From: Hydractinia symbiolongicarpus
Taxonomy: Eukaryota > Cnidaria > Hydrozoa > Anthoathecata > Hydractiniidae
Length of the DNA: 64,000 nucleotides
Assembly (NCBI RefSeq): GCF_029227915.1
Contig: NC_079875.1
Location: 1,116,001-1,180,000 of the forward strand
Direction: 5' to 3'
Within the stretch, counting starts at the first letter, position 1. Each line of letters begins with the position of its first letter. This document shows positions 1 to 11,317 of the stretch, piece after piece. The notes beneath the pieces are model-generated. The model made no database searches, was not told the origin of the DNA, and saw only the letters and a program-made list of their open reading frames with translations. The translations under genes and the position numbers were made by a program.

Positions 1-91
1 TACTTTTGACTATACGGGTCGAGTCCGGGGTTTACGGGAAATGGCGGGTTTTCGTTTGCCGGCGATTAAACTTCTTTCATTAACCGTCTCA

Positions 92-113
92 TCAAAAATG
101 AAAACATTTTTGA
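92..113. other. Perfect 9-bp inverted repeat of the monomer (representative)
   Basis: Arms TCAAAAATG and CATTTTTGA are exact reverse complements around a 4-base AAAA centre. The dyad is present at the same place in most units of the array. Units with TAAAAAC after the T run keep 7-bp arms. Known: short dyads able to extrude hairpins are enriched in centromeric satellites of species without CENP-B boxes. Any role here is inference. Confidence 0.9.
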
Positions 114-173
114 AAACTACAAGTCTCATGCGTTTTAGTGGTGAAAAGATAATTTAAAAAATCGTTTTGGAAA

Positions 174-185
174 TGAGTTTACTCA
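174..185. other. Short dyad TGAGT-TT-ACTCA (representative)
   Basis: Perfect 5-bp arms around TT in units with CTCACAGGG or CTCACTGGG; 4-bp arms (GAGT, ACTC) in units with CTCCCTGGG. It is the most constant short motif near the unit start. Confidence 0.75.
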
Positions 186-200
186 CATGGTACTTTCTTT

Positions 201-218
201 GTATACATTCGACTATAC
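201..218. other. GTATA-N8-TATAC inverted repeat (representative)
   Basis: Arms GTATA and TATAC flank eight bases (CATTCGAC in S-class, CTTTTGAC in T-class). The spacer carries the main class difference between units, so the two classes share the stem but differ in the loop. The left arm is deleted in the 192-bp units of the 11-mer. Confidence 0.75.
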
Positions 219-905
219 GGGCCAAGCCCGGGATTTACGGGAAATCGCAGGTTTTCGTTTGCCGGCGATTAAACTTCTTTCATTAACCGTCTCATCAAAA
301 ATGAAAACATTTGTGAAAACTACAAGTCTCATGCGTTTTAGTGGTGAAAAAAAAAATTAAAAAATCGTTCAGGAAATGAGTTTACTCCCTGGGTACTTTC
401 TTTGTATACTTTGGACTATACGGGCCGAGTCCGGGATTTACGGGAAATCGCGGATTTTCGTTTGAGGGCGATTAAACTTCTTTTATTCAGCGTCTCATCA
501 AAAATGAAAACATTTTTGAAAACTACAAGTCTCATGCGTTGTAGTGGTGAAAAAATAATTTAAAAAATCGTTCGGAAAATGAGTTTACTCCCTGGGTACT
601 TTCTTTGTATACTTTCGACTATACGGGCCGCGTTCGGGGTTTACGGGAAATGGCGGGTTTTCGTTTGCCGGCGATTAAAATTCTTTTATTCAGCGTCTCA
701 TCAAAAATGAAAACATTTTTAAAAACTACAAATTTCATGCGTTGTAGTGGTGAAAAAATAATTTAAAAAATCGTTCGGGAAATGAGTTTACTCCCTGGGT
801 ACTTTCTTTGTATACTTTTGACTATACGGGCCGAGTCCGGGATTTACGGAAAATCGCGGATTTTCGTTTGCCGGCGATTAAACTTCTTTTATTCAGCGTC
901 CCATC

Positions 906-921
906 AAATATGAAAATATTT
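906..921. other. Shifted dyad in E-type monomers (representative)
   Basis: E units change two bases of the common dyad (A to T in the left arm, C to T in the right). This destroys the 9-bp inverted repeat but creates a new one: arms AAATAT and ATATTT around GAAA, with the centre moved by one base. All E and E2 units I read carry both changes together. Confidence 0.85.
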
Positions 922-971
922 TTGAAAACTACAAGTGTCATGCGTTTAGTGGTAAAAAAATAATATAAAAA

Positions 972-2797
972 ATCGTTCGGGAAATGAGTTTACTCCCTGG
1001 GTACTTTCTTTGTGTACTTTTGACTATACGGGTCGAGTCCGGGGTTTACGGGAAATGGCGGGTTTTCGTTTGCCGGCGATTAAACTTCTTTCATTAACCG
1101 TCTCATCAAAAATGAAAACATTTTTGAAAACTACAAGTCTCATGCGTTTTAGTGGTGAAAAGATAATTTAAAAAATCGTTTTGGAAATGAGTTTACTCAC
1201 ATGGTACTTTCTTTGTATACATTCGACTATACGGGCCAAGCCCGGGATTTACGGGAAATCGCAGGTTTTCGTTTGCCGGCGATTAAACTTCTTTCATTAA
1301 CCGTCTCATCAAAAATGAAAACATTTGTGAAAACTACAAGTCTCATGCGTTTTAGTGGTGAAAAAAAAAATTAAAAAATCGTTCAGGAAATGAGTTTACT
1401 CCCTGGGTACTTTCTTTGTATACTTTGGACTATACGGGCCGAGTCCGGGATTTACGGGAAATCGCGGATTTTCGTTTGAGGGCGATTAAACTTCTTTTAT
1501 TCAGCGTCTCATCAAAAATGAAAACATTTTTGAAAACTACAAGTCTCATGCGTTGTAGTGGTGAAAAAATAATTTAAAAAATCGTTCAGAAAATGAGTTT
1601 ACTCCCTGGGTACTTTCTTTGTATACTTTTGACTATACGGGCCGCGTTCGGGGTTTACGGGAAATGGCGGGTTTTCGTTTGCCGGCGATTAAAATTCTTT
1701 TATTCAGCGTCTCATCAAAAATGAAAACATTTTTAAAAACTACAAGTTTCATGCGTTGTAGTGGTGAAAAAATAATTTAAAAAATAGTTCGGAAAATGAG
1801 TTTACTCCCTGGGTAATTTCTTTGTATACTTTTGACTATACGGGCCGAGTCCGGGGTTTACGGGAAATGGCGGGTTTTCGTTTGCCGGCGATTTAACTTC
1901 TTTTATTCAGCGTCTCATCAAAAATGAAAACATTTTTAAAAACTACAAGTCTCATACGTTTTAGTGGTGAAAAAATAATTTGAAAATTCGTTCGGGAAAT
2001 GAGTTTACTCACTGGGTACTTTCCTTGTATACTTTTAACTATACGGGCCGAGTCCGGGATTTACGGGAAATCGAGGGTTTTCGTTTGCCGGCGAATAAAC
2101 TTCTTTTATTCAGCGTCTCATCAAAAATGAAAACATTTTCAAAAACTACAAGTCTCATGGGCTTTAGTGGTGAAATAATAATTTAAAAAATCGTTTGGGA
2201 AATGAGTTTACTCCCTGGGTACTTTCTTTGTATACTTTTGACTATACGGGCCGAGTCCAGGATTTACGGGAAATCGCAGGTTTTCGTTTGCCGGCGATTA
2301 AACTTCTTTTATTCAGCGTCTCATCAAAAATGAAAACATTTTTTAAAACTACAAGTCTCATGCGTTTTAATGGTGAAAAAGTAATTCTAAAAATCGTTTG
2401 GAAAATGAGTTTACTCCCTGGGTACTTTCTTTGTATACATTCGACTATACGGGCCAAGCCCCGGATTTACGGGAAAACGCGGGATTTCGTTTGCCGGCGA
2501 TTAAACCTCTTTCATTAAGCGTCTCATCAAAAATGAAAACATTTTTGAAAACTACAAGTCTCATGCGTTTTAGTGGTGAAAAAATAATTTAAAAAATCGT
2601 TCGGGAAATGAGTTTACTCCCTGGGTACTTTCTTTGTATACTTTTGACTATACGGGCCGAGTCCGGGATTTACGGAAAATGGCGGATTTTCGTTTGCCGG
2701 CGATTAAACTTCTTTTATTCAGCGTCCCATCAAATATGAAAATATTTTTGAAAACTACAAGTGTCATGCGTTTAGTGGTAAAAAAATAATATAAAAA
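972..2797. repeat. Nine-unit stretch A-B-C-D-F-G-H-I-E (candidate parent HOR)
   Basis: Starts: A 972, B 1175, C 1378, D 1581, F 1784, G 1986, H 2190, I 2393, E 2596; total 1826 bp, nine units. It is the only place in the window where all nine sub-types of the left part occur in one run, and the three kinds of 1014-bp pentamer nearby can each be derived from it by removing four units. Reading it as the ancestral order is inference; it could instead be a secondary junction of two shorter HORs. Confidence 0.6.
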
Positions 2798-4623
2798 ATC
2801 GTTCGGGAAATGAGTTTACTCCCTGGGTACTTTCTTTGTATACTTTTGACTATACGGGTCGAGTCCGGGGTTTACGGCAAATGGCGGGTTTTCGTTTGCC
2901 GGCGATTAAACTTCTTTCATTAGCCGTCTCATCAAAAATGAAAACAATTTTGAAAACTACAAGTCTCATGCGTTTTAGTGGTGAAAAGATAATTTAAAAA
3001 ATCGTTTTGGAAATGAGTTTACTCACAGGGTACTTTCTTTGTATACATTCGACTATACGGGCCAAGCCCGGGGTTTATGGGAAATCGCGGGTTTTCGTTT
3101 GCCGGCGATTAAACTTCTTTCATTAACCGTCTCATCAAAAATGAAAACATTTTTGAAAACTACAAGTCTCATGTGTTTTAGTGGTGAAAAAATAATTTAA
3201 AAAATCGTTCGGAAAATGAGTTTACTCCCTGGGTACTTTCTTTGTATACTTTTGACTATACGGGCCGAGTTCGGGGTTTACGGGAAATGGCGGGTTTTCG
3301 TTTGCCGGCGATTAAACTTCTTTTATTCAGCGTCTCATCAAAAATGAAAACATTTTTAAAAACTACAAGTCTCATGCGTTTTAGTGGTGAAAAAGTAATT
3401 CTAAAAATTGTTCGGAAAATGAGTTTACTCCCTGGGTACTTTCTTTGTATACATTCGACTATACGGGCCAAGCCCCGGATTTACGGGAAAACGCGGGATT
3501 TCGTTTGCCGGCGATTAAACCTCTTTCATTAAGCGTCTCATCAAAAATGAAAACATTTTTGAAAACTACAAGTCTCATGCGTTTTAGTGGTGAAAAAATA
3601 ATTTAAAAAATCGTTCGGGAAATGAGTTTACTCCCTGGGTACTTTCTTTGTATACTTTTGACTATACGGGCCGAGTCCGGGATTTACGGAAAATCGCGGA
3701 TTTTCGTTTGCCGGCGATTAAACTTCTTTTATTCAGCGTCCCATCAAATATGAAAATATTTTTGAAAACTACAAGTGTCATGCGTTTAGTGGTAAAAAAA
3801 TAATATAAAAAATCGTTCGGGAAATGAGTGTACTCCCTGGGTACTTTCTTTGTATACTTTTGACTATACGGGTCGAGTCCGGGGTTTACGGCAAATGGCG
3901 GGTTTTCGTTTGCCGGCGATTAAACTTCTTTCATTAGCCGTCTCATCAAAAATGAAAACAATTTTGAAAACTACAAGTCTCATGCGTTTTAGTGGTGAAA
4001 AGATAATTTAAAAAATCGTTTTGGAAATGAGTTTACTCACAGGGTACTTTCTTTGTATACATTCGACTATACGGGCCAAGCCCGGGGTTTATGGGAAATC
4101 GCGGGTTTTCGTTTGCCGGCGATTAAACTGCTTTCATTAACCGTCTCATCAAAAATGAAAACATTTTTGAAAACTACAAGTCTCATGTGTTTTAGTGGTG
4201 AAAAAATAATTTAAAAAATCGTTCGGAAAATGAGTTTACTCCCTGGGTACTTTCTTTGTATACTTTTGACTATACGGGCCGAGTTCGGGGTTTACGGGAA
4301 ATGGCGGGTTTTCGTTTGCCGGCGATTAAACTTCTTTTATTCAGCGTCTCATCAAAAATGAAAACATTTTTAAAAACTACAAGTCTCATGCGTTTTAGTG
4401 GTGAAAAAGTAATTCTAAAAATCGTTCGGAAAATGAGTTTACTCCCTGGGTACTTTCTTTGTATACATTCGACTATACGGGCCAAGCCCCGGATTTACGG
4501 GAAAACGCGGGATTTCGTTTGCCGGCGATTAAACCTCTTTCATTAAGCGTCTCATCAAAAATGAAAACATTTTTGAAAACTACAAGTCTCATGCGTTTTA
4601 GTGGTGAAAAAATAATTTAAAAA
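2798..4623. repeat. Pentameric HOR A'-B'-(D/H)-I-E, first run
   Basis: Copies start at 2798 and 3812, exactly 1014 apart; the second is cut short after I by a D-F-G insertion. A' has ACGGCAAATGG and ATTAGCCG; B' has GGGGTTTATGGG and CATGTGTTTTAG. The third unit (3204) is chimeric: D-like on the left (TCGGAAAATG, TTCGGGGTTTAC) and H-like on the right (TTAAAAAC, GTAATTCTAAAAA). In this tail TTC replaces the usual TTT before AAAAA, which removes the usual stop and makes some chance reading frames cross into the next unit. Confidence 0.9.
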
Positions 4624-5434
4624 ATCGTTCGGGAAATGAGTTTACTCCCTGGGTACTTTCTTTGTATACTTTTGACTATACGGGCCGCGTTCGGGGTTTA
4701 CGGGAAATGGCGGGTTTTCGTTTGCCGGCGATTAAAATTCTTTTATTCAGCGTCTCATCAAAAATGAAAACATTTTTAAAAACTACAAGTTTCATGCGTT
4801 GTAGTGTTGAAAAAATAATTTAAAAAATAGTTCGGAAAATGAGTTTACTCCCTGGGTAATTTCTTTGTATACTTTTGACTATACGGGCCGAGTCCGGGGT
4901 TTACGGGAAATGGCGGGTTTTCGTTTGCCGGCGATTTAACTTCTTTTATTCAGCGTCTCATCAAAAATGAAAACATTTTTAAAAACTACAAGTCTCATAC
5001 GTTTTAGTGGTGAAAAAATAATTTAAAAATTCGTTCGGGAAATGAGTTTACTCACTGGGTACTTTCCTTGTATACTTTTAACTATACGGGCCGAGTCCGG
5101 GATTTACGGAAAATCGAGGGTTTTCGTTTGCCGGCGAATAAACTTCTTTTATTCAGCGTCTCATCAAAAATGAAAACATTTTCAAAAACTACAAGTCTCA
5201 TGGGCTTTAGTGGTGAAATAATAATTTAAAAAATCGTTTGGGAAATGAGTTTACTCCCTGGGTACTTTCTTTGTATACTTTTGACTATACGGGCCGAGTC
5301 CAGGATTTACGGGAAATCGCAGGTTTTCGTTTGCCGGCGATTAAACTTCTTTTATTCAGCGTCCCATCAAATATGAAAATATTTTTGAAAACTACAAGTG
5401 TCATGCGTTTAGTGGTAAAAAAATAATATAAAAA
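4624..5434. repeat. D-F-G-(H/E) block interrupting the pentamer array
   Basis: Units D 4624, F 4827, G 5029 and a chimeric H/E unit at 5233 sit where a single E is expected, so this pentamer cycle is 1623 bp (eight units) instead of 1014. D, F and G match 1581-2189 closely. The block shows that longer nine-unit type material recombined back into the pentamer array. Confidence 0.88.
5233..5434. repeat. Chimeric monomer, H left half and E right half
   Basis: The left half has the H signatures TCGTTTGGG, GTCCAGGATTT and CGCAGG; the right half has the E signatures CCCATCAAATATG, GTGTCATG and TTTAGTGGTAAAA. The two parents are identical between roughly 5327 and 5361, so the switch lies inside that interval. 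This is what an unequal crossover or conversion tract between neighbouring units leaves behind. Confidence 0.85.
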
Positions 5435-8400
5435 ATCGTTCGGGAAATGAGTTTACTCCCTGGGTACTTTCTTTGTATACTTTTGACTATACGGGTCGAG
5501 TCCGGGGTTTACGGCAAATGGCGGGTTTTCGTTTGCCGGCGATTAAACTTCTTTCATTAGCCGTCTCATCAAAAATGAAAACAATTTTGAAAACTACAAG
5601 TCTCATGCGTTTTAGTGGTGAAAAGATAATTTAAAAAATCGTTTTGGAAATGAGTTTACTCACAGGGTACTTTCTTTGTATACATTCGACTATACGGGCC
5701 AAGCCCGGGGTTTATGGGAAATCGCGGGTTTTCGTTTGCCGGCGATTAAACTTCTTTCATTAACCGTCTCATCAAAAATGAAAACATTTTTGAAAACTAC
5801 AAGTCTCATGTGTTTTAGTGGTGAAAAAATAATTTAAAAAATCGTTCGGAAAATGAGTTTACTCCCTGGGTACTTTCTTTGTATACTTTTGACTATACGG
5901 GCCGAGTTCGGGGTTTACGGGAAATGGCGGGTTTTCGTTTGCCGGCGATTAAACTTCTTTTATTCAGCGTCTCATCAAAAATGAAAACATTTTTAAAAAC
6001 TACAAGTCTCATGCGTTTTAGTGGTGAAAAAGTAATTCTAAAAATTGTTCGGAAAATGAGTTTACTCCCTGGGTACTTTCTTTGTATACATTCGACTATA
6101 CGGGCCAAGCCCCGGATTTACGGGAAAACGCGGGATTTCGTTTGCCGGCGATTAAACCTCTTTCATTAAGCGTCTCATCAAAAATGAAAACATTTTTGAA
6201 AACTACAAGTCTCATGCGTTTTAGTGGTGAAAAAATAATTTAAAAAATCGTTCGGGAAATGAGTTTACTCCCTGGGTACTTTCTTTGTATACTTTTGACT
6301 ATACGGGCCGAGTCCGGGATTTACGGAAAATCGCGGATTTTCGTTTGCCGGCGATTAAACTTCTTTTATTCAGCGTCCCATCAAATATGAAAATATTTTT
6401 GAAAACTACAAGTGTCATGCGTTTAGTGGTAAAAAAATAATATAAAAAATCGTTCGGGAAATGAGTGTACTCCCTGGGTACTTTCTTTGTATACTTTTGA
6501 CTATACGGGTCGAGTCCGGGGTTTACGGCAAATGGCGGGTTTTCGTTTGCCGGCGATTAAACTTCTTTCATTAGCCGTCTCATCAAAAATGAAAACAATT
6601 TTGAAAACTACAAGTCTCATGCGTTTTAGTGGTGAAAAGATAATTTAAAAAATCGTTTTGGAAATGAGTTTACTCACAGGGTACTTTCTTTGTATACATT
6701 CGACTATACGGGCCAAGCCCGGGGTTTATGGGAAATCGCGGGTTTTCGTTTGCCGGCGATTAAACTTCTTTCATTAACCGTCTCATCAAAAATGAAAACA
6801 TTTTTGAAAACTACAAGTCTCATGTGTTTTAGTGGTGAAAAAATAATTTAAAAAATCGTTCGGAAAATGAGTTTACTCCCTGGGTACTTTCTTTGTATAC
6901 TTTTGACTATACGGGCCGAGTTCGGGGTTTACGGGAAATGGCGGGTTTTCGTTTGCCGGCGATTAAACTTCTTTTATTCAGCGTCTCATCAAAAATGAAA
7001 ACATTTTTAAAAACTACAAGTCTCATGCGTTTTAGTGGTGAAAAAGTAATTCTAAAAATCGTTCGGAAAATGAGTTTACTCCCTGGGTAATTTCTTTGTA
7101 TACATTCGACTATACGGGCCAAGCCCCAGATTTACGGGAAAACGCGGGATTTCGTTTGCCGGCGATTAAACCTCTTTCATTAAGCGTCTCATCAAAAATG
7201 AAAACATTTTTGAAAACTACAAGTCTCATGCGTTTTAGTGGTGAAAAAATAATTTAAAAAATCGTTCGGGAAATGAGTTTACTCCCTGGGTACTTTCTTT
7301 GTATACTTTTGACTATACGGGCCGAGTCCGGGATTTACGGAAAATCGCGGATTTTCGTTTGCCGGCGATTAAACTTCTTTTATTCAGCGTCCCATCAAAT
7401 ATGAAAATATTTTTGAAAACTACAAGTGTCATGCGTTTAGTGGTAAAAAAATAATATAAAAAATCGTTCGGGAAATGAGTTTACTCCCTGGGTACTTTCT
7501 TTGTGTACTTTTGACTATACGGGTCGAGTCCGGGGTTTACGGGAAATGGCGGGTTTTCGTTTGCCGGCGATTAAACTTCTTTCATTAACCGTCCCATCAA
7601 AAATGAAAACATTTTTGAAAACTACAAGTCTCATGCGTTTTAGTGGTGAAAAGATAATTTAAAAAATCGTTTTGGAAATGAGTTTACTCACAGGGTACTT
7701 TCTTTGTATACATTCGACTATACGGGCCAAGCCCGGGATTTACGGGAAATCGCAGGTTTTCGTTTGCCGGCGATTAAACTTCTTTCATTAACCGTCTCAT
7801 CAAAAATGAAAACATTTGTGAAAACTACAAGTCTCATGCGTTTTAGTGGTGAAAAAAGAAATTAAAAAATCGTTCAGGAAATGAGTTTACTCCCTGAGTA
7901 CTTTCTTTGTAAACTTTGGACTATACGGGCCGAGTCCGGGATTTACGGGAAATCGCGGATTTTCGTTTGAGGGCGATTAAACTTCTTTTATTCAGCGTCT
8001 CATCAAAAATGAAAACATTTTTGAAAACTACAAGTCTCATGCGTTTTAGTGGTGAAAAAATAATTTAAAAAATCGTTCGGAAAATGAGTTTACTCCCTGG
8101 GTACTTTCTTTGTATACTTTTGACTATACGGGCCGAGTCCGGAATTTACGGGAAATCGCGGGTTTTCGTTTGCCGGCGATTAAACCTCTTTCATTAAGCG
8201 TCTCATCAAAAATGAAAACATTTTTGAAAACTACAAGTCTCATGCGTTTTAGTGGTGAAAAAATAATTTAAAAAATCGTTCGGGAAATGAGTTTACTCCC
8301 TGGGTACTTTCTTTGTATACTTTTGACTATACGGGCCGAGTCCGGGATTTACGGAAAATCGCGGATTTTCGTTTGCCGGCGATTAAACTTCTTTTATTCA

Positions 8401-9896
8401 GCGTCCCATCAAATATGAAAATATTTTTGAAAACTACAAGTGTCATGCGTTTAGTGGTAAAAAAATAATATAAAAAATCGTTCGGGAAATGAGTTTACTC
8501 CCTGGGTACTTTCTTTGTATACTTTTGACTATACGGGTCGAGTCCGGGGTTTACAGCAAATGGCGGGTTTTCGTTTGCCGGCGATTAAACTTCTTTCATT
8601 AGCCGTCTCATCAAAAATGAAAACAATTTTGAAAACTACAAGTCTCATGCGTTTTAGTGGTGAAAAGATAATTTAAAAAATCGTTTTGGAAATGAGTTTA
8701 CTCACAGGGTACTTTCTTTGTATACATTCGACTATACGGGCCAAGCCCGGGGTTTATGGGAAATCGCGGGTTTTCGTTTGCCGGCGATTAAACTTCTTTC
8801 ATTAACCGTCTCATCAAAAATGAAAACATTTTTAAAAACTACAAGTCTCATGTGTTTTAGTGGTGAAAAAATAATTTAAAAAATCGTTCGGAAAATGAGT
8901 TTACTCCCTGGGTACTTTCTTTGTATACTTTTGACTATACGGGCCGAGTTCGGGGTTTACGGGAAATGGCGGGTTTTCGTTTGCCGGCGATTAAACTTCT
9001 TTTATTCAGCGTCTCATCAAAAATGAAAACATTTTTAAAAACTACAAGTCTCATGCGTTGTAGTGGTGAAGAAATAATTTAAAAAACCGTTCGGGAAAAG
9101 AGTTTACTCCCTGGGTACTTTCTTTGTATACATTCGACTATACGGGCCAAGCCCAGGATTTACGGGAAAACGCGGGATTTCGTTTGCCGGCGATTAAACC
9201 TCTTTCATTAAGCGTCTCATCAAAAATGAAAACATTTTTGAAAACTACAAGTCTCATGCGTTTTAGTGGTGAAAAAATAATTTAAAAAATCGTTCGGGAA
9301 ATGAGATTACTCCCTGGGTACTTTCTTTGTATACTTTTGACTATACGGGCCGAGTCCGGGATTTACGGAAAATCGCGGATTTTCGTTTGCCGGCGATTAA
9401 ACTTCTTTTATTCAGCGTCCCATCAAATATGAAAATATTTTTGAAAACTACAAGTGTCATGCGTTTAGTGGTAAAAAAATAATATAAAAAATCGTTCGGG
9501 AAATGAGTTTACTCCCTGGGTACTTTCTTTGTATACTTTTGACTATACGGGTCGAGTCCGGGGTTTACGGCAAATGGCGAGTTTTCGTTTGCCGGCGATT
9601 AAACTTCTTTCATTAACCGTCTCATCAAAAATGAAAACATTTTTGAAAACTACAAGTCTCATGCGTTTTAGTGGTGAAAAGATAATTTAAAAAATCGTTT
9701 TGGAAATGAGTTTACTCACAGGGTACTTTCTTTGTATACATTCGACTATACGGGCCAAGCCCGGGATTTATGGGAAATCGCGGGTTTTCGTTTGCCGGCG
9801 ATTAAACTTCTTTCATTAACCGTCTCATCAAAAATGAAAACATTTTTGAAAACTACAAGTCTCATGCGTTTTAGTGGTGAAAAAATAATTTAAAAA
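5435..9896. repeat. Pentameric HOR, second run (starts 5435, 6449, 7463, 8477, 9491)
   Basis: Five successive A-type units start exactly 1014 bp apart. Copies at 5435, 6449 and 8477 are A'-B'-(D/H)-I-E. The copy at 7463 has a different make-up: A (GTGTAC), B, C, then a unit at 8072 with a T-class left half and an I-type right half (CTCTTTCATTAAGCG), then E. So units of identical length but different composition alternate. The final copy stops after A and B (9491, 9694) and leads into the FGH tetramer region. Confidence 0.9.
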
Positions 9897-11317
9897 ATAG
9901 TTCGGAAAATGAGTTTACTCCCTGGGTAATTTCTTTGTATACTTTTGACTATACGGGCCGAGTCCGGGGTTTACGGGAAATGGCGGGTTTTCGTTTGCCG
10001 GCGATTTAACTACTTTTATTCAGCGTCTCATCAAAAATGAAAACATTTTTGAAAACTACAAGTCTCATACGTTTTAGTGGTGAAAAAATAATTTAAAAAT
10101 TCGTTCGGGAAATGAGTTTACTCACTGGGTACTTTCCTTGTATACTTTTAACTATACGGGCCGAGACCGGGATTTACGGGAAATCGAGGGTTTTCGTTTG
10201 CCGGCGATTAAACTTCTTTTATTCAGCGTCTCATCAAAAATGAAAACATTTTTAAAAACTACAAGTCTCATGGGCTTTAGTGGTGAAATAATAATTTAAA
10301 AAATCGTTTGGGAAATGAGTTTACTCCCTGGTTACTTTCTTTGTATACTTTTGACTATACGGGCCGAGTCCAGGATTTACGGGAAATCGCAGGTTTTCGT
10401 TTGCCGGCGATTAAACTTCTTTTATTCAGCGTCTCATCAAAAATGAAAACATTTTTAAAAACTACAAGTCTCATGCGTTTGAGTGGTAAAAAAGTAATTT
10501 AAAAAATCGTTCGGGAAATGAGTTTACTCACAGGGTACTTTCTTTGTATACATTCGACTATACGGGCCAAGCCCGGCATTTATGGGAAATCGCGGGTTTT
10601 CGTTTGCCGGCGATTAAACTTCTTTCATTAACCGTCTCATCAGAAATGAAAACATTTTTGAAAACTACAAGTCTCATGCGTTCTAGTGGTGAAAAAATAA
10701 TTTAAAAAATAGTTCGGAAAATGAGTTTACTCCCTTTGTAATTTCTTTGTATACTTTTGACTATACGGGCCGAGTCCGGGGTTTACGGGAAATGGCGGGT
10801 TTTCGTTTGCCGGCGATTTAACTACTTTTATTCAGCGTCTCATCAAAAATGAAAACATTTTTGAAAACTACATGTCTCATACGTTTTAGTGGTGAAAAAA
10901 TAATTTAAAAATTCGTTCGGGAAATGAGTTTACTGACTGGGTACTTTCCTTGTATACTTTTAACTATACGGGCCGAGACCGGGATTTACGGGAAATCGAG
11001 GGTTTTCGTTTGCCGGCGATTAAACTTCTTTTATTCAGCGTCTCATCAAAAATGAAAACATTTTTAAAAACTACAAGTCTCATGGGCTTTAGTGGTGAAA
11101 TAATAATTTAAAAAATCGTTTGGGAAATGAGTTTACTCCCTGGGTACTTTCTTTGTATACTTTTGACTATACGGGCCGAGTCCAGGATTTACGGGAAATC
11201 GCAGGTTTTCGTTTGCCGGCGATTAAACTTCTTTTATTCAGCGTCTCATCAAAAATGAAAACATTTTTAAAAACTACAAGTCTCATGCGTTTTAGTGGTA
11301 AAAAAGTAATTTAAAAA
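9897..11317. repeat. Tetrameric HOR F-G-H-B followed by F-G-H (812 bp)
   Basis: F starts at 9897 and 10709, G at 10099 and 10911, H at 10303 and 11115, each 812 apart; an S-class unit at 10506 closes the first copy. F units carry GGGTAATTTC or TTTGTAATTTC and GATTTAACTAC. A tandem duplication of four units explains why the A-to-A distance here is 2232 bp (eleven units) instead of 1014. Confidence 0.9.

Larger units (their letters stand above)
1..1783. repeat. Pentameric HOR A-B-C-D-E, about two copies (1014 bp)
   Basis: Unit order is A (cut by the window edge), B 161, C 364, D 567, E 770, then A 972, B 1175, C 1378, D 1581. Matching bases lie 1014 apart with very few differences (for example TCGGAAAATG against TCAGAAAATG at the D start), so the duplication is recent. 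C units carry TTGGAC and TTTGAGGGCG; E units carry the CCCATCAAATATG block. Here D is followed directly by E, whereas after 1581 D is followed by F, G, H and I. This pentamer is therefore a nine-unit order lacking F to I. Confidence 0.93.
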
